In this document: positions 24,681 through 34,978 of the stretch, in pieces
Numbering within the stretch: the stretch's first letter is position 1
Layout of the letters: the number at the start of each line of letters is the position of its first letter
Source: Bacteroidetes bacterium GWF2_33_16
GTDB lineage: Bacteria > Bacteroidota > Bacteroidia > Bacteroidales > UBA12077
Assembly: GCA_001768565.1 (NCBI GenBank)
Contig: MEOE01000016.1
Location: 124,001 to 188,000 of the forward strand
Direction: 5' to 3'
DNA length: 64,000 nt
Notes under the pieces: generated by a model
The model's database searches: none
The model's input: the letters and a program-made list of their open reading frames with translations, nothing else
What the model was told of the DNA's origin: nothing
Made by a program: the position numbers and the translations under genes

Positions 24681-26042
24681 CTATTTTTTAGCTGGTTTCT
24701 TCTTAGCTAATTTATGAGCTTTTACAAATTCAGTAACCGCTTGTCTTAAATCTGGCTGACCAATTTCTTGTAAATCGTATCCAACTTTAACAGTTGGTTT
24801 TTTAATTTTTACAATACGGTTTAAATCAATTGGAGTAGCAATAACAACAGCATCACAAGGAGTTTTTGCTATAGTAGCTTCAAGATCCTTAATTTGCTGA
24901 TCGCCATAACCCATTGCAGGAAGTAATGTTCCAATATTTGGATATATTCTGAAAGTTTCAGCTAATTTACCAACAGCGTAAGGTCTAGGATCAACAAGTT
25001 CGGCAGCTCCGCATTTTCTTGCAGCAACAGTACCAGCACCGATTTTCATTTCACCATGAGTTAAGGTTGGTCCATCTTCAACAACCAACACTCTTTTACC
25101 TCTTACTAATTCTGGCTTATCAATTGTAAGTGGAGAAGCTCCATCAACAACAATAGCAGTAGGATTAACTTTTGCAATATTCTCACGAACAGTTTGAATA
25201 TCTTTGGCATCAGCAGAATCCATTTTGTTTATTACAACATAATCGGCTAAACGTAAAGTTGCTTCGCCTGGATAATATGATAATTCATGACCTGGACGAT
25301 GAGGATCAACTACTGTTACCATTAAATCTGGTTTGTAGAAAGGAAAGTCATTATTTCCACCATCCCAAAGTATTACATCACAACCATCAGGATCTTTTTC
25401 AGCAGCGCGAACAATTGCTTCGTAATCAACACCTGCATAAATTACATTACCTCTAACCACGTGTGGTTCGTATTCTTCCATCTCTTCAATAGTACATTTG
25501 TGTTTTGCCAAATCTTTAACTGTAGCAAAACGCTGAACTTTTTGAGCTACTAAATCGCCATAAGGCATTGGGTGACGAATAGCAACAACTTTAAGTCCTT
25601 GCTCCATTAATAACTCAATTATTCTTCTTGAAGTTTGAGACTTACCACAACCTGTACGAACTGCACCAACAGCAATAACAGGTTTAGTACTTTTGATCAT
25701 GGTTTTACCAGGACCTAATAGAACGAAATTTGCTCCACAAGCATTTACCAAAGCACTAATATTCATTACTACCTGGTATGGAACATCACTGTATGAAAAA
25801 ACACAATCTTCTGCTTTAAGATCCTTAATTAATCTTGGTAATTCATCCTGAGCAAAAATTGGAATACCTTTTGGATATAATTTACCTGCTAATTGAGCAG
25901 GATATTTTCTGCCATCAATATCAGGAATCTGAGCTGCAGTAAAAGCAACAACATTATAATCTGCGTTGTCTCTGTAATACGTATTAAAATTGTGGAAATC
26001 TCTTCCAGCGGCTCCGATAATGATCACATTCTTCTTAGCCAT
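24681..26042 (-). CDS. Cyclic 2,3-diphosphoglycerate synthase-like GTPase
   Basis: A 453-residue cytoplasmic P-loop protein. The start KNVIIIGAAGRDFHNFNTYY and LLGPGKTMIKSTKPVIAVGAVRTG, then GCGKSQ at 131-136, are the features of the archaeal cDPG synthase family; a Lys-rich tail (AKKKPAKK) ends it. In methanogens the enzyme cyclises 2,3-diphosphoglycerate; whether this bacterial homologue does so is unproven. AGGAGG at 26047-26052, four bases before ATG, is a near-perfect Shine-Dalgarno, exceptional for this genome and suggesting high expression. It has its own terminator. Confidence 0.75.
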   Translation of the reverse strand: MAKKNVIIIGAAGRDFHNFNTYYRDNADYNVVAFTAAQIPDIDGRKYPAQLAGKLYPKGIPIFAQDELPRLIKDLKAEDCVFSYSDVPYQVVMNISALVNACGANFVLLGPGKTMIKSTKPVIAVGAVRTGCGKSQTSRRIIELLMEQGLKVVAIRHPMPYGDLVAQKVQRFATVKDLAKHKCTIEEMEEYEPHVVRGNVIYAGVDYEAIVRAAEKDPDGCDVILWDGGNNDFPFYKPDLMVTVVDPHRPGHELSYYPGEATLRLADYVVINKMDSADAKDIQTVRENIAKVNPTAIVVDGASPLTIDKPELVRGKRVLVVEDGPTLTHGEMKIGAGTVAARKCGAAELVDPRPYAVGKLAETFRIYPNIGTLLPAMGYGDQQIKDLEATIAKTPCDAVVIATPIDLNRIVKIKKPTVKVGYDLQEIGQPDLRQAVTEFVKAHKLAKKKPAKK

Positions 26043-26335
26043 AATTCCTCCTTTTTTTGTTAATTATTATTTATAGTGCAACAAAGATAATTTTTAAAGC
26101 GAAAAATCAATATCCTTGAAATACAAAGTTTCTAATTGATGTATTCAATAATCTTTTAATACTCTGATAATTACTGTAAAATAGGTGCTTTCAGAAAAAA
26201 CATGTTAAGAAACATGAAAATTATGCACAATTTCGTTATACAAATGAACAATTTCATTAAAACAACATTTAACTTAGTATAGAATTATACTTTAATTCAT
26301 TGGGGAATTTTATAAAAATTTGAATACCAATAAAA

Positions 26336-26932
26336 ATGAATTTTTTGGCCCACATATATTTATCTGGCGAAGATGATCAGATCAGGATCGGTAATTTTAT
26401 TGGTGATTATATTAAAGGGAGTGCCTTTCAAATGTATCCGGATAATATGCAACGAGGCATACGATTACACCGAAGCATAGATTCATTTACTGACAGAAAC
26501 CGGACGGTTATTAAGGCGAAAGAACTTTTCTATATACAATATCATAAATATGCAGGAATAGTTACTGATATCCTCTACGATCATTTTTTGGCGAACAATT
26601 GGAGTCGGTTTTCAAATATTCCTTTATATGATTATTCTCAAAATTTCTATGCACTCTTACTTAAGTACGAATTTTTATTACCCACCGAGGTTCAGGTTTT
26701 TATACCAAAATTAATTGAGAATAACCGATTGTATTCATATCGTACAATTGAAGGAATAGGGTCTGTATTAAGCACTATGTCGAAATTTACATCATTACCC
26801 GATTATTCTGAATTTGCTATACTTACGCTAAAAGAAAATTACACATTTCTTGAAGAAAATTTCTTTACATTTTTTTCTGAGATTTTGTATTATGTAGATT
26901 ACTCACATGGCATTAAGATAAAGATTCAATAA
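26336..26932 (+). CDS. Acyl carrier protein phosphodiesterase (AcpH-like)
   Basis: A 198-residue protein of the DUF479/AcpH family, which removes 4'-phosphopantetheine from ACP. Motifs: MNFLAHIYLSG at the N-terminus, GNFIGDYIKG at 19-28, HRSIDSFTDRN at 45-55 and YDHFLANNW near 81-89, giving the His/Asp metal ligands of an HD-like fold. It lies alone after a 293-bp gap (26043-26335) in which I see no gene and no clear promoter. Confidence 0.85.
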   Translation: MNFLAHIYLSGEDDQIRIGNFIGDYIKGSAFQMYPDNMQRGIRLHRSIDSFTDRNRTVIKAKELFYIQYHKYAGIVTDILYDHFLANNWSRFSNIPLYDYSQNFYALLLKYEFLLPTEVQVFIPKLIENNRLYSYRTIEGIGSVLSTMSKFTSLPDYSEFAILTLKENYTFLEENFFTFFSEILYYVDYSHGIKIKIQ

Positions 26933-27096
26933 GTACCTCTTTTTAAAATTTTTTCATTTACAAGAAAATTTGTATATTGCAAAATAAGAAACTACGTCTA
27001 CTAAATCCTCTGGTCTAATAGGCCAAAAAAATTAAATTAATAATTCCAATTACGCCTTTTTACAAATCTGGAGAATACAGATTGAAATAAATTGTT

Positions 27097-29292
27097 ATGA
27101 AAAATAAAACCCAGGAGGAGAAAAATAATCTGAGCTTAAGATCAAAAAAAGTTATTGAGCTTATATTAAAAGAAAATCCAAGATTAAAAGAAATACTTGT
27201 TACATCTACTAATGAATACGAAGTAATCAATGCAATAAAAGTATGGGCTGAAGGTGAATTGATCAAAAATATGGATGCCTATAATTATTATAAGAATATT
27301 GAAAAAGGTAGAAAAGCATTCGAAAAACTCTCATGGAGGGATGTTGGAACAATCCGATTATTAGACTACATTGATCATACAAACCAAAGCTACATTGATT
27401 TAAATGTAAAGGAGAATCTTAGAAAAAACACACCGTTTAAAATACTATGGTTAGCAGTTAAAAATGAAACAGGAGAAGGCAAATATTACTTTTTTAAAGA
27501 TATGCTTGAACTATTCCGACAGTTTTCGGGACAAAAGGAATATAGCCGCCCAAGTAATCAGAAAGTTATAGGATGGATGAACATGCATCCATCGGGTCTT
27601 GATGAAAAAATAATTTTACAAAGGCAAGCCAATAAAGAAAGAATAATCAAAATCCTAATAGGCATAGTTGATTCAGGACGGATAAAAAGCAATACATATA
27701 ATTTTAATCCCGAATATACAAATGACCAAAAAATAGCTTTAATTAATGAATGGTGGGATCAAAAAAAATTTCAATTAAAATTTGCTATACGTGATCCTGA
27801 ATTATTAAATAAGATGTTAGATTATTCTCTTGATAAAGAAACCATAGGAGTTCTTTTTGAGGCAAAAAAGAAAGGAATTCCATTTTTTATTAATCCTTAT
27901 TATCTTTCTCTATTAAATATTGATAAAAAAGCAGATCGCTATGCAGATGCAGCAATTAGAGATTATATTATTTATTCAAAAGAACTGGTAAACGAATTTG
28001 GGCATATTGTAGCATGGGAAAAAGAAGATGTTGTAGAACCTGGCAAGCCTAATGCCGCTGGATGGCTTTTACCAAACAGTACAAACATACATCGCCGATA
28101 TCCAGAGGTGGCAATCTTTATTCCAGACTCCATGGGTCGTGCTTGCGGTGGTTTATGTGCATCGTGCCAACGAATGTATGATTTTCAGAGAGGAAACCTC
28201 AACTTTAACCTTGAAAAACTCAAACCCAACGAAACATGGCCTGTGAAACTTGAAAGGTTACTTAAATACTTTGAAAACGACACCCAATTGCGTGATATTT
28301 TAATTACAGGTGGCGATGCATTGATGAGTTCTGATATAACCCTAAAGCGTATTTTAGATAGCGTTTATGAAATGGCTCTTCGCAAGAAGGAAGGTAATAA
28401 AACCAGAAAAAATGGGGAAAAATATGCTGAAATAGTACGAGTTCGTTTAGGCACAAGATTACCGGTTTATTTACCTCAACGAATAACTGATGAACTAATA
28501 CTAATTCTGGCAGATTTTAAATCGAAAGCATCACGAATAGGGATTAAACAGTTTGTTATTCAGACGCATTTCGAAACAGCAATGGAAATAACCCCTGAAG
28601 TAAAAACAGCAATAGAAAAAATAGTAAAAGCGGGATGGACAATAACGAACCAGCTTGTATTTACAGTCGCTGCATCACGCAGAGGGCATACAAATAAATT
28701 ACGCAAAGTATTGAATGATATTGGTGTAATAACATACTACACTTTTACAGTAAAGGGGTATATGGAAAACTATCATAATTATGCAACCAATGCTCGTGCA
28801 GTGCAAGAACAACTCGAAGAAAAAAGAATAGGAAAAATCCCTAAAAAATACAAAGAGCTCATAAAAACCTATCCTCTTTTGGCAAACGAAATAATACAAA
28901 ATATAGATTATCTAAGAAATCTTGAAAACCTGCCTTTTTTAGCGACCGATAGAAATGTAATAAACCTACCCGGAGTTGGAAAAAGCCTGACTTTCAGAAC
29001 AATTGGCATAACTAAACGTGGCAGAAGAATTCTCAAGTTCGAATATGATAACACCCGAATGCACAGTCCAAATGTTGATAAAACAAAGGAAGTAATAATT
29101 GTAGCATCAAAACCTATAGGTGAGTATTTAAAACAACTTGAAAAGATGGGTGAAGATTTAAATGATTATGAATCGATATGGGGTTTTTCAATTGGAGAAA
29201 CTGAAAGCCGATTTCCTATTTTTGAATATCCAAAATATAATTTCGAAGTCACAAAAGAGTTTACCCATATAAGATCAACAGAATTACCTTAG
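27097..29292 (+). CDS. KamA-like radical SAM protein with long N-terminal region
   Basis: A 731-residue radical SAM protein. The CX3CX2C cluster motif is C350-C354-C357 ([12 protein letters not shown]), ahead of [11 protein letters not shown] and [15 protein letters not shown], the matching motifs of lysine 2,3-aminomutase/YjeK. About 340 residues precede the core, where KamA has ~120, and the C-terminus (~590-731) is also long. The substrate is unknown; no lysine-fermentation or EF-P genes are near. Its end overlaps the rodA end by 9 bp on the opposite strand. Confidence 0.8.
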   Translation: MKNKTQEEKNNLSLRSKKVIELILKENPRLKEILVTSTNEYEVINAIKVWAEGELIKNMDAYNYYKNIEKGRKAFEKLSWRDVGTIRLLDYIDHTNQSYIDLNVKENLRKNTPFKILWLAVKNETGEGKYYFFKDMLELFRQFSGQKEYSRPSNQKVIGWMNMHPSGLDEKIILQRQANKERIIKILIGIVDSGRIKSNTYNFNPEYTNDQKIALINEWWDQKKFQLKFAIRDPELLNKMLDYSLDKETIGVLFEAKKKGIPFFINPYYLSLLNIDKKADRYADAAIRDYIIYSKELVNEFGHIVAWEKEDVVEPGKPNAAGWLLPNSTNIHRRYPEVAIFIPDSMGRACGGLCASCQRMYDFQRGNLNFNLEKLKPNETWPVKLERLLKYFENDTQLRDILITGGDALMSSDITLKRILDSVYEMALRKKEGNKTRKNGEKYAEIVRVRLGTRLPVYLPQRITDELILILADFKSKASRIGIKQFVIQTHFETAMEITPEVKTAIEKIVKAGWTITNQLVFTVAASRRGHTNKLRKVLNDIGVITYYTFTVKGYMENYHNYATNARAVQEQLEEKRIGKIPKKYKELIKTYPLLANEIIQNIDYLRNLENLPFLATDRNVINLPGVGKSLTFRTIGITKRGRRILKFEYDNTRMHSPNVDKTKEVIIVASKPIGEYLKQLEKMGEDLNDYESIWGFSIGETESRFPIFEYPKYNFEVTKEFTHIRSTELP

Positions 29293-30708
29293 CAGTTCAA
29301 ATCGGCTGGCATCAAGACGCAATAGAATAAATAACAAAACGGTAAATGACCACAGAGACGAACCTCCATAGCTAAAAAAAGGCAGAGGAATGCCAATTAC
29401 AGGCATCAATCCTATTGTCATACCAATGTTTATGGTAATATGAAAAAACAGAATAGATAAAACACCATAGGCATAGACTCGGCTAAATGTGGATTTTTGT
29501 CTTTCAGCAATTATTATTAACCTGAATAATAATACAAGAAATAAGGATACAATAGCTGATGTTCCTATAAATCCCCATTCTTCGCCAATTGTGCAAAAGA
29601 TAAAATCGGTGCTTTGCTCTGGAACAAAATCAAATTTGGTTTGCGTCCCACGCAAAAATCCTTTTCCGGCAAATCCTCCGGAGCCAATAGCTATCTTTGA
29701 TTGGTTAACATTGTACCCTATTCCTAAGGGATCAGATTCTAATCCTAATAATGTGTTTATTCTTTTTTGCTGATGAGGTTCTAGAAAATTATGAAAAAAA
29801 TAATCAACCGAAAAAGTAAAAATAATTGCCCCATAAAGAAACATTAACAAAAGAATTACATGTTTTATTTTGTTTTTAAAGGCCAAATATGCATATGTAA
29901 TTGACGATATTCCTAATGCTATAAGTTCAATATAATAGGTCGGAAGATCTAAATTTAGGAAGTAATTAAGTGCATATAAAATTAAGACCGAAAAGGTGAA
30001 TATTAATAGTGCAATTATAAAATTCTTGAGCTTTTTATTCAGAATCCAAAAAATAATTAAGGCAACAAAAATAGATAGAAAAATAAGTATAATCTTTTCA
30101 AGGACAAGGGCCAATACAAATAGTACGATAATAAAAAAACCAAATAAAAGAATACTTTCAGACAATCCTTCACGATATAATACAAAAATAAAAGCAAAAT
30201 ATACCAATGCTGAACCTGTATCGTTTTGCAAAAGAATTAATAATGAAGGTAAAAGTACAATTAAAGCAATTCTCCAATAAGATTTAAATGTATTTATCTG
30301 CACATTATAAGAACTTAAATATCGTGCTAAAGCAAGTGCTGTTGCAATTTTGGCAAACTCTGACGGCTGTAATCTAACACCCCCCATTTCGAACCAAGAC
30401 CTTGCACCATGCACCTCTCTACCAAATATTAAAACTGCCAATAACAGGAATATCATTAATCCATAAACAACATAAGCAAAAAAAGAATACACATTCACAT
30501 CGAGAGAAAAAACCAAAATAATTATAACTAATGCGGCAGATATCCAGACCAATTGTTTGCCATAACGTTGCGAAAAATCGAATATACTTTGATGGTCCTC
30601 GTTAAAAACAGCAGCATATATGTTAATCCAGCCAATTAAAACAAGCAAGAAATATACTCCAACAGTTACCCAGTCGAAATCACTCCATATATTTACTCTT
30701 CTTCGCAT
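29284..30708 (-). CDS. rodA: Rod shape-determining glycosyltransferase RodA
   Basis: A 474-residue inner-membrane SEDS peptidoglycan polymerase. Signature segments: [40 protein letters not shown] and the C-terminal [16 protein letters not shown] hydrophobic insertion of about 100 residues (~190-290) makes it longer than E. coli RodA (370), as in many Bacteroidota. It is last in the purH-mreBCD-mrdA-rodA unit and overlaps mrdA by 29 bp, so stoichiometric expression with PBP2 is likely. Confidence 0.95.
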   Translation of the reverse strand: MRRRVNIWSDFDWVTVGVYFLLVLIGWINIYAAVFNEDHQSIFDFSQRYGKQLVWISAALVIIILVFSLDVNVYSFFAYVVYGLMIFLLLAVLIFGREVHGARSWFEMGGVRLQPSEFAKIATALALARYLSSYNVQINTFKSYWRIALIVLLPSLLILLQNDTGSALVYFAFIFVLYREGLSESILLFGFFIIVLFVLALVLEKIILIFLSIFVALIIFWILNKKLKNFIIALLIFTFSVLILYALNYFLNLDLPTYYIELIALGISSITYAYLAFKNKIKHVILLLMFLYGAIIFTFSVDYFFHNFLEPHQQKRINTLLGLESDPLGIGYNVNQSKIAIGSGGFAGKGFLRGTQTKFDFVPEQSTDFIFCTIGEEWGFIGTSAIVSLFLVLLFRLIIIAERQKSTFSRVYAYGVLSILFFHITINIGMTIGLMPVIGIPLPFFSYGGSSLWSFTVLLFILLRLDASRFELLR

Positions 30709-32533
30709 TTTCTATTGTTAAATGAGCATTTAAAATATAATCTTCGTAATATGGTTGAGAAATTGAGTCATTCAAATATTTTTCAATCATTAATTTGGCC
30801 AATGGGGCAGCCCATGTTCCTCCAAACCCACCATTTTCAATGTAAACAGCTATTGCTATTTTAGGATTATCTTTTGGTGCAAAAGCAATAAAAATTGAAT
30901 GATCTTCGCCATGAGGATTTTGAGCAGTACCGGTTTTTCCACAAACTATTATATTAGGAATTTGGGCCCGCCAGGCCGTACTTCCTCCAGCATAATCGCC
31001 ATTTACAGCTAGTTCCATACCGTGTACCACTGGTTCAAAGTAAGACGAATCAATAGTTGTAAATTGCTTCTCATAAAATCTTTTATCTAAGCTAAAATCA
31101 CCTTCAATCTCTTTAACAATATGAGGGATAAAATAATATCCCCTATTTGCTATAGCTGCTGTCATATTTGCCATTTGCAAGGGAGTTGTTCCCATTTCGC
31201 CTTGACCAATAGCAAGTGAAATCACATTTAAAGATTTCCAATTTTCTGTTTTATGAATTCTGTCGTATAATTCTTTGGATGGAACAAGACCTGCAAGTTC
31301 GTTGCCAAAATCACTATTAAGAGGTTTTCCAAATCCAAATGACATAACATGATTACGCCAGCTATCGAATGCATCGCGAACAGATGGATACTTGCTGTTA
31401 TCTAAAATACTTCGAAAAACATGACAATAATAAGTATTACACGAATTTTTAATTGATTGAACAAGGTCGAGAGGAGAACTGTGGATATGACAGCCCAATC
31501 TAAATCGACCTACCACATATCCTCCCTGACAACTATAACTAGTATAAGGAAATAAAACTTTTTCCTGCTGACCAATAAGTGCATTTATTACTTTAAAAGT
31601 AGAGCCTGGGGGATATTGTGCCATTAGAGCTCTATTAAATAATGGCTTAAGAGAATCCATCATTAGGATATTATAATTCTTGGTTCTAATTCTACCTACC
31701 AGTAAATCGGGATCATAATTTGGGGTAGAAATTAAAGCAAGAATTTCTCCTGTTGCAGGTTCAATTGCAACAACACTTCCGGTTAAGTTTTGCATCAATT
31801 CTTCACCATACTTTTGGAGCTCTATATCTATTGTTGAAATAACATTCGATCCAACAACTGCCTTCTCGTCAAATCTCCCATTGTTATAAGGTCCTTTTAT
31901 TCGATTATGAACATCAACTAGCAAGATACTAATGCCTTTTTTCCCTTTAAGGTATTCTTCGTATGATTGCTCAATGCCACTAATACCAATATAATCGCCA
32001 AGTTTATAGTATTGGTTTGATTCAATCATTTTCTCATTTACCTCACCAACATAACCTAAAACATGAGCTGCATGAGTTGATGTATACTTTCGAATAGTTC
32101 GAGGTTGTACAAAAAAACCAGGGAATTTAAATAGCTTCTCCTGCAACTGAGCATATGCAATTGACGAAACCTGCTTAAGAAAAATTGAAGGCTTATATAA
32201 AGAATATTGACGGGCCTTTAGAATGTTTTCATCAATATATTTTTTATCGATTTCAAGTATTGAACAAAATTCTGCAGTGTCAAACGGAACTACCTGCCTT
32301 GGATTAATCATAATATCATAGGCCGCTTCGTTGTATACCAGAAGATCTCCGTTACGATCATAAATTAATCCTCTGGCAGGAAATTGTGTTTCGTAACGCA
32401 ACACATTATTACTGGCTGTTAATTTATAAGTACTGTCAAGTACCTGAAGAATAAATAGACGAATAATATAAATAAAACCAACTAGTCCTATGAGTAAACG
32501 GATAATATTCTTTCTACCTGCAAATGAATCCAC
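30680..32533 (-). CDS. mrdA: Penicillin-binding protein 2
   Basis: A 617-residue class B transpeptidase for cell elongation. One N-terminal membrane anchor ([19 protein letters not shown]) is followed by the pedestal ([20 protein letters not shown]). The transpeptidase motifs are STFK (near residue 310), SCN (in NSCNTYYC) and KTG (in CGKTGTAQ, near 530). It works with RodA, encoded immediately downstream with a 29-bp overlap. Confidence 0.95.
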   Translation of the reverse strand: MDSFAGRKNIIRLLIGLVGFIYIIRLFILQVLDSTYKLTASNNVLRYETQFPARGLIYDRNGDLLVYNEAAYDIMINPRQVVPFDTAEFCSILEIDKKYIDENILKARQYSLYKPSIFLKQVSSIAYAQLQEKLFKFPGFFVQPRTIRKYTSTHAAHVLGYVGEVNEKMIESNQYYKLGDYIGISGIEQSYEEYLKGKKGISILLVDVHNRIKGPYNNGRFDEKAVVGSNVISTIDIELQKYGEELMQNLTGSVVAIEPATGEILALISTPNYDPDLLVGRIRTKNYNILMMDSLKPLFNRALMAQYPPGSTFKVINALIGQQEKVLFPYTSYSCQGGYVVGRFRLGCHIHSSPLDLVQSIKNSCNTYYCHVFRSILDNSKYPSVRDAFDSWRNHVMSFGFGKPLNSDFGNELAGLVPSKELYDRIHKTENWKSLNVISLAIGQGEMGTTPLQMANMTAAIANRGYYFIPHIVKEIEGDFSLDKRFYEKQFTTIDSSYFEPVVHGMELAVNGDYAGGSTAWRAQIPNIIVCGKTGTAQNPHGEDHSIFIAFAPKDNPKIAIAVYIENGGFGGTWAAPLAKLMIEKYLNDSISQPYYEDYILNAHLTIENAKKSKYME

Positions 32534-32554
32534 TGTAACTACAATTTATTGGCA

Positions 32555-33073
32555 TTATTTTCGTCGGGTACTGCTACGATAAAAATATTGACTGATAAAA
32601 ATTATTAATAAACTAAAAATAGAACTTAAAATAACCCTAAAAAAGGTTAAAAAGAAATCGGAAAAACGAAATACCTCAGCATAAAAAAGAAATAAATGAT
32701 GTGTAAAAACCAAAATAACTGCATATCTCAGAAACCAGCCGAGTCCATAGAATTTAACCATTGGTAATGTTTCTGACTCATACCCGTCGCGAGGAGAAAT
32801 CATTTTTAAAACAAAAGGTCGTAGAAATGCCATAAAAACACATGCAGAACTATGCATTCCTAAAGTATTTGTAAATGAATCGATTGCAAATCCTAGTAAA
32901 AATCCTAAAACAAGCAAAAGCCATTTTGGGGTTTCGAAAGGAAGTATCAGTATAAAAAGTATATAAACATAAGGGTTTATAAAACCCCCTAATTGAATAT
33001 TATTCAGAATAAGGACCTGAACTAATACAAGAACAACAAAATTTATAATATATCGGGGTATTACTTTTATCAT
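32555..33073 (-). CDS. mreD: Rod shape-determining protein MreD
   Basis: A 172-residue inner-membrane protein with about five membrane segments, beginning YIINFVVLVLVQVLILNNIQLGG, with NPYVYILFILILPFETPKW following. Identified by these segments and by its place between mreC and mrdA. It shares one base with the mreC stop. Part of the elongasome linking MreB to the cell-wall enzymes. Confidence 0.9.
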   Translation of the reverse strand: MIKVIPRYIINFVVLVLVQVLILNNIQLGGFINPYVYILFILILPFETPKWLLLVLGFLLGFAIDSFTNTLGMHSSACVFMAFLRPFVLKMISPRDGYESETLPMVKFYGLGWFLRYAVILVFTHHLFLFYAEVFRFSDFFLTFFRVILSSIFSLLIIFISQYFYRSSTRRK

Positions 33074-33897
33074 TATTCTTCGAGTTTTTCTTCGAGCGAC
33101 AATCTTTCTTCGCGCATAATGTTTCCAACAATATAAACATGATAAAGCTTCTTAAAATCAGCAGACAGCGAAACCCTAATCTCGTAAAAACTACCTCCTT
33201 TTTCTTCAAAGTCAAGTATTGTTCCAATCATTATCCCTTCTGGATAAATTGAGGAATATCCACTTGTAACAATAGAATCCCCTACCAGGATATCTGCATG
33301 CAATGGTATTTCATTTAGAATTACAGTTCGATAGTCATCACCATCCCACGATAGAGATCCAAAATATTGATTTTTTTTAATCTTTGCACTAATTTTATAA
33401 TCAAGATTAAGCATTGATAAAACTGTTGAATAATTCTTAGAAACACCTTTCACAATACCAATCACACCATCTTGTGAAATAACTGCCATTTCAGGTTTAA
33501 TGCCTTGAAGGTATCCTTTATTTAAGGTTAGGTAATTGTGTCGGTTATTTACAGAGTTATTAATTATCTGGGCAAGTATGTATGTATATTGTTTATTATA
33601 AATTGTATCGTTTATAATTTGAGTAATTGTTCTATCTGTTTTATACTTTAACTCCAGCGCATTCAATAGTTGGGTATTTTCTTCGGCCAGCTTTCTGTTT
33701 TGCTCAGCGAGTGAAAAATACTGTTTTAAATTTGCTGCGCGAGTATAGTATCGTCCTGATATTTGCCTTGAAAAATTAACCAAGGCTGCTTGTTGAAAAT
33801 TATTGTTGTTTACAAGTAAGATAATTGATAGTACTTCCATAAGGATAAATAAAACCAGGAAATGAATTCGCAGTAAAAAATCAAATAAACTTCTCAT
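33073..33897 (-). CDS. mreC: Rod shape-determining protein MreC
   Basis: A 274-residue bitopic protein: one N-terminal membrane segment (~12-30), a coiled coil (AEQNRKLAEENTQLLNALEL, ~63-82), then the beta-barrel MreC domain with NKGYLQGIKPEMAVISQDGVIG and GDSIVTSG. It bridges cytoplasmic MreB and periplasmic PBP2. 31 bp separate it from mreB and it overlaps mreD by one base. Confidence 0.95.
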   Translation of the reverse strand: MRSLFDFLLRIHFLVLFILMEVLSIILLVNNNNFQQAALVNFSRQISGRYYTRAANLKQYFSLAEQNRKLAEENTQLLNALELKYKTDRTITQIINDTIYNKQYTYILAQIINNSVNNRHNYLTLNKGYLQGIKPEMAVISQDGVIGIVKGVSKNYSTVLSMLNLDYKISAKIKKNQYFGSLSWDGDDYRTVILNEIPLHADILVGDSIVTSGYSSIYPEGIMIGTILDFEEKGGSFYEIRVSLSADFKKLYHVYIVGNIMREERLSLEEKLEE

Positions 33898-33928
33898 ATT
33901 CTATTTACCTTATGAATGATTATAATGC

Positions 33929-34951
33929 TTATCGCATAAGGAATGTAAACTTATCAACATTTTTCAAAGCAATACCGGTACCACGAGCAACAGCATGTAA
34001 TGGATCTTCAGCAACTTTAAACTGAATACCTATTTTATCAGTTAATCGTTTAGCCAACCCACGCATTAATGCACCGCCACCTGCAAGAAAAATACCGTCA
34101 TTTACTACGTCGGCATATAATTCAGGCGGAGTTTGCTCTAGAACACCAAGTATAGCTGTTTCAACCTTTGAAATTGATTTATCTAAACAATGTGAAATTT
34201 CCTGGTAAGAAATAGGTATTTCAACAGGCATGGCTGTCATAATATTTGGACCACGAACCACATAATCTTCTGGTGGATTATCAAGTTCTGGAAGACATGA
34301 ACCAACATTAATCTTTATTTCTTCGGCTGTGCGTTCACCAATTTTAATATTATGCTGATGGCGCATATAAGCTTGAATATCGGCTGTAAAAGCATCACCC
34401 GCAATTCGAATCGACTTGTTACAAACAATCCCTCCTAAAGCAATAACAGCAACCTCAGTTGTTCCTCCACCAATATCGACAACCATACTACCTTTGGGTT
34501 CTTCCACATCGATACCCATTCCAATTGCTGCAGCCATTGGTTCGTAAATCATATATACATCACGACCTCCAGCATGTTCAGACGAGTCGCGTACAGCTCT
34601 CATCTCAACTTCTGTACTTCCTGATGGAATGCAAACTACCATTCGTAATGAAGGAGCAAATAATCGTGGTTTAGGATTAATCATTTTGATCATACCTCGA
34701 ATCATTTGCTCTGCAGCATTAAAATCGGCAATAACTCCATCTCTAAGCGGTCGAATAGTACGAATATTTACGTGCGTTTTACCATGCATCTGACGAGCCT
34801 TACTTCCAATAGCAACAAGTCTGTTAGTTCCTTGCTCTACAGCCACAATGGATGGTTCGTCAACTACAATCTTATCGTTGCAAATAATAATTGTATTTGC
34901 TGTTCCCAAGTCAATTGCTAATTCCTGTGTAAAAAATGAAAACAATCCCAT
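33929..34951 (-). CDS. mreB: Rod shape-determining protein MreB
   Basis: A 340-residue bacterial actin. The phosphate loop IDLGTANTII is near residues 13-22, VVDIGGGTTEVAVIALGG near 160-177 and FLAGGGALMRGL near 290-301. It forms membrane-associated filaments that orient cell-wall synthesis, implying rod-shaped cells. It follows purH by 27 bp, so it may be transcribed from the purH promoter. Confidence 0.97.
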   Translation of the reverse strand: MGLFSFFTQELAIDLGTANTIIICNDKIVVDEPSIVAVEQGTNRLVAIGSKARQMHGKTHVNIRTIRPLRDGVIADFNAAEQMIRGMIKMINPKPRLFAPSLRMVVCIPSGSTEVEMRAVRDSSEHAGGRDVYMIYEPMAAAIGMGIDVEEPKGSMVVDIGGGTTEVAVIALGGIVCNKSIRIAGDAFTADIQAYMRHQHNIKIGERTAEEIKINVGSCLPELDNPPEDYVVRGPNIMTAMPVEIPISYQEISHCLDKSISKVETAILGVLEQTPPELYADVVNDGIFLAGGGALMRGLAKRLTDKIGIQFKVAEDPLHAVARGTGIALKNVDKFTFLMR

Positions 34952-34978
34952 TATCTTGTAATTATTTATAGTTAAATT

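Noticed and set aside
24681..26042. A 94-residue frame on the plus strand (25172-25456) inside the cDPG-synthase-like gene
   Set aside because: It is in the shadow of a clear conserved gene, has no family features, and its His/Gln-rich composition results from reverse reading.
26043..26335. Riboswitch or small RNA in the 293-bp gap
   Set aside because: No strong hairpin, T-run or known aptamer pattern was seen; it is AT-rich and appears unstructured by eye.
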